Shown: in pieces, positions 24,166 through 30,962 of the stretch | How positions within the stretch are numbered: position 1 is the stretch's first letter | Layout: the number at the start of each line of letters is the position of its first letter | From: Yoonia sp. | GTDB taxonomy: Bacteria; Pseudomonadota; Alphaproteobacteria; Rhodobacterales; Rhodobacteraceae | Direction: 5' to 3' | DNA length: 64,000 bases | Assembly (NCBI RefSeq): GCF_030731595.1 | Contig: NZ_JANQTS010000064.1 | Span: forward strand, 1 to 64,000 | Notes under the pieces: model-generated | What the model saw: the letters and a program-made list of their open reading frames with translations, nothing else | What the model was told of the DNA's origin: nothing | Databases searched by the model: none | Position numbers and translations under genes: made by a program

Positions 24166-25268
24166 CAGGTCATCATCCCGGTGTTAAGAATGCCGCGCGG
24201 GTCGAATTTGGCGCGCAAACCCGCAGTGATCGCCGCAAGCGCTGGGGCTTGTGGTTGGAAGGTGGGAACCTCGGCCATGCCACGGATCAGCGTCGCATGA
24301 CCATCATAAGCACCAAGCGCGGCGCGCAGGTCGCGGCCTTCTTCCACCAGCGCCCAGATCAACCCGCCACCCCAGTCATACTGCACTGCTTTGGCGTCCA
24401 TCCTCGCCACCAGTTCCGGCGCGGCAGAAGGTTTGACGGAAACCCGCCAGACATCGCCGCCTAGATCGGCAAAGGCTGTGACATCGCGCACGGCCTGCCA
24501 TTCAGCGCCGTCACCGATTGTCACGTCGACTGTGCCATAGGATTTCAACAGCTCTTGCAGCTTGCCCGCCCGGTAACGCACAGATGTTTCAAACCCTTCA
24601 ATGCGCAGCAATGTGACCGGATCACCCGATGGGCCTTTGGGGAAATGCGCGGCGGCTGTCGCCTCGAAGGGCGATCCAAGTGCGGATGATAGCGCCGCGA
24701 CAGCTTGTTGGTCGGTCAATCCATGCAGATGCAATGTGCCTGTGCATTCCACATCCGGCAGCACCTTCAACGAGACTTCGGTCAGCACACCCAAGGTGCC
24801 ATAAGATCCCGCCAGCAGTTTGACCAAGTCATAACCGGTCACGTTTTTCATCACGCGTCCGCCGTTCTTGATGATCGTACCTGCGCCATCAACAAACCGG
24901 ACACCCAACATGAAATCCCGGCACGCGCCCACGGAAATCCGGCGCGGGCCAGAGACATTGGCCGCAGCCATGCCGCCCAGCGTCGGCGTGCCTTTGGTTC
25001 CCAGCAAGACGCGGTGGTCCATCGGTTCAAACGCAAGGCGTTGATTTTCCGCAGCCAGAGTCTTTTCAATCTCGGCAATAGGCGTGCCGGCGCCGGCAAC
25101 AATCGTCAACGCGCCGGGTTCATAAAGGCTGATGCCACTCAAGCCGGCGGTGCTGAGACGATCGCCCTCAAACTGCCCGACGAAACGTGTCCCGCCGCCT
25201 TTGATCTGCAGCGGCCCCTGTGTGCCAGCGATCATCTGGGCAAGCTCTTGTTCTGTTTTTGGCGTCAT
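24165..25268 (-). CDS. glcE: Glycolate oxidase FAD-binding subunit GlcE
   Basis: A 367-residue flavoprotein with a shortened FAD-binding (PCMH) domain. Markers are IKGGGTRFVG near the N-terminus, GTKGTPTLGGMAAANVSGPRR, and the end motif FDPRGILNTG. It forms the GlcDEF complex with GlcD and GlcF. The ATG at 25268 follows an A/G-rich AAAAGAAG stretch that is itself part of extragenic element C; a longer in-frame start at 25313 would lie inside that repeat and was rejected. Its stop overlaps the glcF start. Confidence 0.94.
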   Translation of the reverse strand: MTPKTEQELAQMIAGTQGPLQIKGGGTRFVGQFEGDRLSTAGLSGISLYEPGALTIVAGAGTPIAEIEKTLAAENQRLAFEPMDHRVLLGTKGTPTLGGMAAANVSGPRRISVGACRDFMLGVRFVDGAGTIIKNGGRVMKNVTGYDLVKLLAGSYGTLGVLTEVSLKVLPDVECTGTLHLHGLTDQQAVAALSSALGSPFEATAAAHFPKGPSGDPVTLLRIEGFETSVRYRAGKLQELLKSYGTVDVTIGDGAEWQAVRDVTAFADLGGDVWRVSVKPSAAPELVARMDAKAVQYDWGGGLIWALVEEGRDLRAALGAYDGHATLIRGMAEVPTFQPQAPALAAITAGLRAKFDPRGILNTGMMT

Positions 25269-25274
25269 AACGGG

Positions 25275-25335
25275 CTTCTTTTGTTCAAAAATACCTTGGG
25301 GGAGCCCCGGCACGGGGCGGGGGCAAAGCCCCTTA
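25275..25335 (+). repeat. Extragenic element, copy C, inside the glcD-glcE spacer
   Basis: Begins CTTCTTTTGTTCAAAAATA, continues CCTTGGGGG and ends with GC repeats (GCCCCG/CGGGGC and GGGGC...GCCCC). The glcD stop codon (TAA on the minus strand, 25333-25335) forms its last three bases. Its other end, read on the transcribed strand, supplies the AAAAGAAG before the glcE ATG. Confidence 0.7.
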
Positions 25336-26766
25336 GGCCGCGCGGCGGGTCTCGGAGGAGGCCAGAGGAAAGACTTTGGCCGCGTTCAACAGCCAAGCGG
25401 GATCAAATACATCCTTGATCGCCATCTGCGCCTCAAGATCAGCAGGATCGAACTGCACATTCATCAGATCGCGCTTTTCAATCCCCACACCATGCTCTCC
25501 GGTCAGGCAACCGCCAACCTCGACGCAGAGTTTCAAAATTTCTGCGCCGAATGCCTCACATAGCTCCAGATCACCGGGCTTGTTGGCATCAAACAGGATC
25601 AGCGGGTGCATATTGCCGTCGCCCGCATGAAAGACGTTGCCCACATCAAGGCCGAATTCTTTCGACATCTCGCCGATCCGTTTCAGAACGAAAGGCAGCG
25701 ACGATACCGGGATCGTCCCGTCAAGGCACATGTAATCGTTGATCTGCCCCATCGCGCCAAAAGCGGACTTGCGGCCCAGCCAGATGCGTCCTGCTTCTTC
25801 GGCATCTTTTGCTTCACGCAGTTCCACGGGGTTGTGCGCGGCTGCAATCTGCTTGATCAGTTTGAGTTGCGCGTCAATCTCGGCGTCCGACCCTTCGACC
25901 TCGACGATCAACAGCGCCTCGCACATCGGATAGCCCGCTTTGGCAAAGGCCTCGGTCGCCTCGATGCAAGGGCGGTCCATGAACTCGATGGCAACAGGCA
26001 ATATTCCAGCCTTGATAATGTCGGTGACAACCTGTCCTGCGACCTCGGAACTGTCGTATCCCATGAGGACAGGGCGCGCGCCTTCCGGCTTATGCAGGAT
26101 ACGCAATGTGGCTTCCGTTACGACGCCCAACTGCCCTTCGGACCCGCAGATCACGCCCAGCAGATCCAGACCGCCCGCATCCAGATGCGCCCCGCCGATT
26201 TCGACGATGCTGCCATCCATCAAGACCATCGTCACGCCCATCAGGTTGTTTGTGGTCACACCGTACTTCAGGCAATGCGCCCCGCCCGAATTCATCGCGA
26301 TATTGCCCGCGATGGCACAGGCCAACTGGCTTGACGGGTCGGGCGCATAGAAAAATCCGTTCGTTTCGACCGCACCTGTCACAGACAGGTTGGTGCGCCC
26401 CGTTTGGACTTTGATATAGCGGTCATCGTAATTCGTCTCGATCACGCCGTTCATCTTGGCCACGCCAAGAATCACACAGTCTGCGGTGGGCAGGGCCCCC
26501 CCTGCAAGCGAGGTGCCGGACCCGCGTGGGACAACAGGCACGCCCATCTCATGACAGATTCTCAGCACGGCCGAGACTTCCTGAGTATTGGAGGGCAGCA
26601 CCGCGCAAAGCGGCGGACATTTATAGGCGGTCAACGCGTCACACTCATAGGCCCGCGTCTCCATCTCGTCCGAGATCACGCTATCGCGTGGCAGGACCTG
26701 CAAAAACCGCGCGACGATCTGCGCCTTGCGCGAGATGACGCTGGCACTTGGGACTGGCATTTCCAT
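25333..26766 (-). CDS. glcD: Glycolate oxidase FAD-linked subunit GlcD
   Basis: The catalytic subunit, 477 residues. The FAD-binding PCMH domain (about 45-220) has PVVPRGSGTSLAGGA and the C-terminal FAD-oxidase domain has FHAGDGNMHPL and LTGEHGVGIEKR, which carry the substrate-site histidines. With glcE and glcF it oxidises glycolate (and D-lactate in some species) at the membrane. The ATG at 26766 was chosen; the frame is open to 26811, but that stretch contains the inverted repeat of the promoter region. Glycolate is a common algal exudate, which suits a marine heterotroph. Confidence 0.96.
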   Translation of the reverse strand: MEMPVPSASVISRKAQIVARFLQVLPRDSVISDEMETRAYECDALTAYKCPPLCAVLPSNTQEVSAVLRICHEMGVPVVPRGSGTSLAGGALPTADCVILGVAKMNGVIETNYDDRYIKVQTGRTNLSVTGAVETNGFFYAPDPSSQLACAIAGNIAMNSGGAHCLKYGVTTNNLMGVTMVLMDGSIVEIGGAHLDAGGLDLLGVICGSEGQLGVVTEATLRILHKPEGARPVLMGYDSSEVAGQVVTDIIKAGILPVAIEFMDRPCIEATEAFAKAGYPMCEALLIVEVEGSDAEIDAQLKLIKQIAAAHNPVELREAKDAEEAGRIWLGRKSAFGAMGQINDYMCLDGTIPVSSLPFVLKRIGEMSKEFGLDVGNVFHAGDGNMHPLILFDANKPGDLELCEAFGAEILKLCVEVGGCLTGEHGVGIEKRDLMNVQFDPADLEAQMAIKDVFDPAWLLNAAKVFPLASSETRRAA

Positions 26767-26789
26767 GTGACGACTCCCTGATCCGTATG

Positions 26790-26812
26790 ATTGGTAAAAA
26801 GATATTACCAAT
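26790..26812. promoter_or_regulatory. Inverted repeat in the glcD promoter, candidate GntR-type operator
   Basis: Perfect 8-bp arms ATTGGTAA and TTACCAAT separated by 7 bases, centred about 35 bases upstream of glcD and 45 upstream of the divergent DUF599 gene. TTGGT...ACCAA half-sites recall FadR/PdhR-type operators, but the spacing is wider than the textbook one. The regulator is unknown; the FCD regulator at 7629 is one candidate. Confidence 0.5.
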
Positions 26813-26857
26813 TTTACAATATGGCAAGTCTGAACTGGACAGGTTACACAATCGCTT

Positions 26858-27556
26858 ATGCCATTGGTTGATCATATGTCCCTTTTGTCCCTGCGCGATT
26901 GGCTCGCCGTTGGGCTGATTGTCTCGACGTGGTTCATCATCGGATGGCTGATCGAACACCCCGGCGCCAAGCGCCCCTCTGTGACGATCCTTATGTCAGA
27001 GCGGCGACGCGACTGGATGAAAGTCTTTGTCACCCGCGATCCGCGCATCTTTGACAGTCAGATCCTGGGCGGGCTGCGGCAAGGCACGGCGTTCTTCGCA
27101 TCGACCTGTCTGCTGGCCGTTGGTGGTGTCTTGGCCTTGGCGGGCAATACAGAGCCTTTGCGCGGCGTCGCAGCGGAAGTGACCGATATGGCGGTCCCCG
27201 TCCTGATCTTTCAGCTTAAACTCGCACTTGTCGCGCTTTTCCTGACCAATGCCTTCCTCAAGTTTGTCTGGTCCAACCGAATTTTCGGATATTGCGCCGT
27301 GATGATGGCCGCCGTGCCAAATGATCCGGACGATCCAATCGCCTACCACCGTGCCGCACAAGCGGCAGAATTGAACATCCGCGCCGCGATCAACTTCAAC
27401 CGCGGTTTGCGGGCAATGTATTTTGCGCTTGGTGCCTTGGCGTGGCTTTTGGGCCCGATTGCATTGATGATCGCAACCGCAGTGGTGGTCTGGATCGTCT
27501 GGTCACGGGAATTTGCGTCAACGCCGCGCTCAATCCTGTTATTGAAAGATCCATGA
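26858..27556 (+). CDS. DUF599 family membrane protein
   Basis: A 232-residue integral membrane protein with four main hydrophobic segments (about 12-33, 75-97, 110-135 and 185-212), matching the DUF599 family. The conserved middle region AELNIRAAINFNRGLRAMYFALG lies between the third and fourth helix. Its function is unknown. No strong Shine-Dalgarno sequence marks the start; ATG 26876 (MSLLSLRDW) is an equally good choice. It overlaps the next small gene by four bases (ATGA) and is divergent from glcD. Confidence 0.82.
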   Translation: MPLVDHMSLLSLRDWLAVGLIVSTWFIIGWLIEHPGAKRPSVTILMSERRRDWMKVFVTRDPRIFDSQILGGLRQGTAFFASTCLLAVGGVLALAGNTEPLRGVAAEVTDMAVPVLIFQLKLALVALFLTNAFLKFVWSNRIFGYCAVMMAAVPNDPDDPIAYHRAAQAAELNIRAAINFNRGLRAMYFALGALAWLLGPIALMIATAVVVWIVWSREFASTPRSILLLKDP

Positions 27557-27891
27557 GATTTTTTCTACCGCTTGCCTGTTTTGCCCTACCAGCCTTCGCT
27601 GACGCCCCTGTGGTCGAAGCGGTGACAATCAACGGCGACACTTTCAATGTCACGCTATCGCACCCGGATACAGGATGGGATCACTATGCGGATGGCTGGG
27701 AGGTGCTGGATGCCGATGGCAACCGCCTTGGCTTTCGCGAACTCTTCCATCCGCATGTCAATGAACAGCCTTTCACCCGCGCGCTGTCAGGTGTTCTTGT
27801 GCCCCAGGACTTGACGGTGGTCTATGTTCGGGCACGATGCAATGTCGATGGATGGTCCGACGATTTGTTCGAGGTTGTGCTGACGCGCTGA
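27553..27891 (+). CDS. Small exported protein of unknown function
   Basis: A 112-residue protein with a signal peptide (MRFFLPLACFALPAFA, residues 1-16) and a compact mature domain rich in aromatic residues and histidine (HPDTGWDHYADGWEV, FHPHVNEQPF). No family name is known to me; proteins like this occur in Roseobacter genomes beside DUF599. The ATG overlaps the DUF599 stop (ATGA), which sets the start and implies one operon. It converges with the phosphodiesterase-like lipoprotein gene, two bases apart. Confidence 0.78.
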   Translation: MRFFLPLACFALPAFADAPVVEAVTINGDTFNVTLSHPDTGWDHYADGWEVLDADGNRLGFRELFHPHVNEQPFTRALSGVLVPQDLTVVYVRARCNVDGWSDDLFEVVLTR

Positions 27892-27893
27892 TC

Positions 27894-28802
27894 CTATCGG
27901 CTGGCCCCCAACCGGTAATCGGCAATGACGGGGTAATGATCGGTTGGCCACTCCCCACTGAATTTTTGCCGCAGCACAACAGGATCACCCACAAGCGTCG
28001 CATCACCCGCACTTGCGATGTGATCAATCGCCCCAAACAGGTTGATACCACGATTGAAATGGTATGTGGCCCCTTTGACGGGCGCAAAGCTCAGCCCTGT
28101 ATCGACCAGAATATCAATTGTACGATCTCCAAGTCTCGCGTTGATATCACCAACCAAAAAGACGGTTTCAGACCCTTCGATCCAGGGTGTGATCCGGTCA
28201 GCCACCAATTCCACCGACTGTAGCCTGTTTGACCGACTGGCATAGTCGGTATGCACGTTCACGACCCGGAACAATGCGCCGCTGTCTTTGTCGCGAAACT
28301 GCGCCCAAGAGGTAAACGCGGGAAAAGATCCGTTGAACGTTCGGGAGTAGATGACATCGGGTGTGTCTGAAAAGAAGAACCACCCTTGGTCAACAAGCGC
28401 GAGCCGGTCTGTCCGGTAAAAGATCGGCTGCGTCGATGGAAAGGCCGCCGGGTCGCCAACCGCTGCCGCCGCATAGCCGGGATTCTGTTCGAGCAGCCAA
28501 TCAAGTTTCAAGTTGACTTGCCCTTCACTGCCGCGTGCGAAACTTTCCATTTCCTGAAAACCGATCACATCGGCATCCATTGCTTTGAAGGCCTGATCAA
28601 GCGGGATCTTGCGCCGCTCCCAATCACCAAGAGACCAAGCGCCGGTATCTTGCTGCAGCACAATGTAGTGGACGTTGTAAGTCGCGATGCGCAGCGCCTC
28701 TGTATCAGCATCGGGCAAAACAGCAGTGCCCGAATTGCGGATGGTCTGGCACCCGACCAGTGCAATCAAGCCCAGAACAATCAGTGCAAGGTATTTTATC
28801 AC
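27894..28802 (-). CDS. Endonuclease/exonuclease/phosphatase family lipoprotein
   Basis: About 302 residues. A GTG start at 28802 gives a lipoprotein signal ending in the lipobox LVGC (Cys18). The EEP fold follows: RIATYNVHY, the catalytic metal Glu in IGFQEMES, VVNVHTDYA, FLVGDINARLGD and the end motif PTDHYPVIA (catalytic His). Likely a metal-dependent phosphodiesterase or phosphatase anchored in the envelope. It closes the moxR-DUF58-DUF4159 operon, 17 bases after the preceding gene. Secreted EEP enzymes can hydrolyse DNA, lipids or phosphate esters; the substrate here is open. Confidence 0.85.
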   Translation of the reverse strand: MIKYLALIVLGLIALVGCQTIRNSGTAVLPDADTEALRIATYNVHYIVLQQDTGAWSLGDWERRKIPLDQAFKAMDADVIGFQEMESFARGSEGQVNLKLDWLLEQNPGYAAAAVGDPAAFPSTQPIFYRTDRLALVDQGWFFFSDTPDVIYSRTFNGSFPAFTSWAQFRDKDSGALFRVVNVHTDYASRSNRLQSVELVADRITPWIEGSETVFLVGDINARLGDRTIDILVDTGLSFAPVKGATYHFNRGINLFGAIDHIASAGDATLVGDPVVLRQKFSGEWPTDHYPVIADYRLGASR

Positions 28803-28819
28803 AAAGGCCGTCCCTTCAC

Positions 28820-30886
28820 TCAGCGACGGCCTTCGCGCAGCCAAGCACCAATGATCAGCAAGGATGCAAGCAGCAGAAACGCCCAAGCCGGCAAAATAGG
28901 CGTAATACTGATATCGGCGGTCCTGTAAGCACCCCGTGGCGTAATCCCGATCCAGCCGCGCCCTGCCGCAGGGCGTCCTGCGCGCACGTCGCGGATATCG
29001 ACAGCACCATCGGCAATCGACATGATCCCGCCGCGCGTACCTTCCACCAGCGGTGCCAGCGTTTCACCGCTGGCAATCGTCTGTTCAAACTCGCGCGGGG
29101 CGGCAGGGCCAAGGGCGATTACGGCGGTCTCTTCGCCATCATCCAGACGATACAGGCCGATTTCGGGAGCCTGCCACAGGGTTTCGAAACGCCCCGGTGA
29201 TGTCTCTTCTAACGCCAGCGTCGTCTCGGTGCCGTCGGGATGGGTCACAATCACATCACCGGTTTCAAGATCAAGGGTGCGGCGGATGATCCGCATTGTC
29301 TGGCCTGTCGGTTCAACCCAAAGTGCCTCTTCCTCAAGCTCGGGTTCCTTCATCATCCAATGCGCAAGGCGGCGCAGCAGTTCCAGTTGCGGCCCGCCGC
29401 CTTCATAACCCCGATCCCAGAGCCACGAATGGTCCGAGGCAATCAGCGAAACACGGCCCTCACCGATCCGGTTGAGGGTCAAAAGAGGCCGGTCATCAAG
29501 GCCCGCCATGACGGTCATCGCTTCTTCCGGGACCAGAACGTCGACCAGCCGGAACCACCGCCCCCAACCCGGGCCTTCGCCATCAGGATTTGGTGCCAGT
29601 GCATCAAGCCCCTCGGTTACGGGATGACGCTGACCAAGATCGGTGATCTGCGGCACAAACCCTTCTTCGAAAACCCGCGCGGTCGGCGCACCCGGCAGGA
29701 TTTGCCCCAAGGGCGAGCGATAGATACTCTCTGCCGATCCATATTCCGGCCCTGATGAGATCAGGACTGCGCCGCCTTGTTCGACATAGGCGCGGATGTT
29801 GTCGAAATAGGCGCTGGGCAGAATGCCACGGCGGCGATAGCGATCAAAAATGATGAGGTCGAAGTCGTTGATTTTTTCCAGAAACAACTCGCGGGTCGGG
29901 AATGCAATCAATGAAAGTTCGTTTACGGGCACGCCGTCCTGTTTCTCGGGCGGGCGCAGAATGGTGAAATGGACCAGATCAACAGAGGAATCCGATTTCA
30001 GCAGATTGCGCCAGGTCCGCTCACCGGGATGCGGCTCTCCAGAGACCAGCAAGACCCGCAGGCGGTCACGGACCCCGTTGATCTGGACAACCGCAGCGTT
30101 GTTGCGGTTTGTCAACTCGCCGGGCGCGTCGGGGATCGTGAATTGCAGCACGTTCATCCCGCCGTGGGGCAGGGTGATGGGCAATTGCACATCCTGACCA
30201 ACGGGCACTTGTACGGTGATGGGCGGTTCGCCGTCGATCGAGATTGAAAGCGGCACACCGTCAGTTTGCGGAGCGGCCCCCTGATCATCAACGCGCAGTG
30301 TCAGCGTGACCTCCTCGCCAAGGATCGCGAAGGCTGGTGCATTTGTGACAATCAGCCGCCGGTCCCAATCATCAGGCTGCCCTGTCAGCAGCGTATGGAC
30401 GGGGGCAGGCAGGCCCGGAGCCCGTTCGATGTCATGCAGGCGACCGTCCGTGATCAGAATGATCCCTGCAACACGCGCTTGGGGCTCTTCGGCCAGAGCC
30501 TCGGCCAGTCCCGTCATCAAGGCGGTGCCCAGATCACCCTCAGCATCTCCGACAGTGACCACACGCAACTCGGTATTGGGCTGTCGGGCCAGTTCCGCTT
30601 CGATATTGGCGATAGCGGCGGCGTTTTGCGCAGGTCTGTCACCAATGCGCTGGCTGGCACTCTCATCAACAACCATGATGACGATATCGCTCAAAGCCTC
30701 ACGCTCTTCGTTTTGCACGGCGGGGTTTGCCAAAGCGGTCAGCAAGGCCAGGCCTGCCAACCCGCGCAGCCACCAACCCGGCAACCGCCGCCAGATCGCA
30801 AGCACAAGTGCGGCAAGCGCCAAGGCTGCGACCCCGTAAAGCAAAAGGATCGGGATCAGTGGATCAAGAACGAGGGTCCCTGTCAT
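28820..30886 (-). CDS. Large membrane protein of the MoxR/BatA locus, glutamine-amidotransferase-like
   Basis: A 688-residue protein with two membrane helices at the N-terminus (about 8-30 and 36-53), one at the C-terminus (about 660-682) and a large periplasmic part. A vWA-like strand-metal motif appears early (IVIMVVDESASQRIG). A class-I glutamine-amidotransferase-like region follows (about 290-420: LRVLLVSGEP, DLIIFDRYRRRG, GGAVLISSGPEYG), as in other members of these clusters. The nucleophile cysteine of real amidotransferases is not visible, so it is likely non-catalytic. The ATG at 30886 has GGGAG upstream. It is separated from the DUF4159 gene by extragenic element D. Confidence 0.8.
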   Translation of the reverse strand: MTGTLVLDPLIPILLLYGVAALALAALVLAIWRRLPGWWLRGLAGLALLTALANPAVQNEEREALSDIVIMVVDESASQRIGDRPAQNAAAIANIEAELARQPNTELRVVTVGDAEGDLGTALMTGLAEALAEEPQARVAGIILITDGRLHDIERAPGLPAPVHTLLTGQPDDWDRRLIVTNAPAFAILGEEVTLTLRVDDQGAAPQTDGVPLSISIDGEPPITVQVPVGQDVQLPITLPHGGMNVLQFTIPDAPGELTNRNNAAVVQINGVRDRLRVLLVSGEPHPGERTWRNLLKSDSSVDLVHFTILRPPEKQDGVPVNELSLIAFPTRELFLEKINDFDLIIFDRYRRRGILPSAYFDNIRAYVEQGGAVLISSGPEYGSAESIYRSPLGQILPGAPTARVFEEGFVPQITDLGQRHPVTEGLDALAPNPDGEGPGWGRWFRLVDVLVPEEAMTVMAGLDDRPLLTLNRIGEGRVSLIASDHSWLWDRGYEGGGPQLELLRRLAHWMMKEPELEEEALWVEPTGQTMRIIRRTLDLETGDVIVTHPDGTETTLALEETSPGRFETLWQAPEIGLYRLDDGEETAVIALGPAAPREFEQTIASGETLAPLVEGTRGGIMSIADGAVDIRDVRAGRPAAGRGWIGITPRGAYRTADISITPILPAWAFLLLASLLIIGAWLREGRR

Positions 30887-30902
30887 AGCGCAGTCTCCCA
30901 CC

Positions 30903-30958
30903 TTCTTCCGAGCCTAAATATCCCCGCCGGAGGCATCAAATTTCTTGAAATTTGATTG
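30903..30958 (+). repeat. Extragenic element, copy D, inside the DUF4159 operon
   Basis: Runs CTTCTTCCGAGCC, then TAAATATCCCCGCCGGAGGC, then a palindrome ATCAAATTTC-TT-GAAATTTGAT (30935-30956). The first part matches copy A almost exactly. The palindrome shares its CAAATTTC...GAAATTTG core with the recR-ybaB spacer repeat at 51036. Confidence 0.75.
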
Positions 30959-30962
30959 CGCA

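Noticed and set aside
22837..24300. 487-codon open frame on the plus strand
   Set aside because: Antisense to glcF and the end of glcE; composition is Arg/His/Cys-rich, as expected for a shadow of a GC-rich gene.
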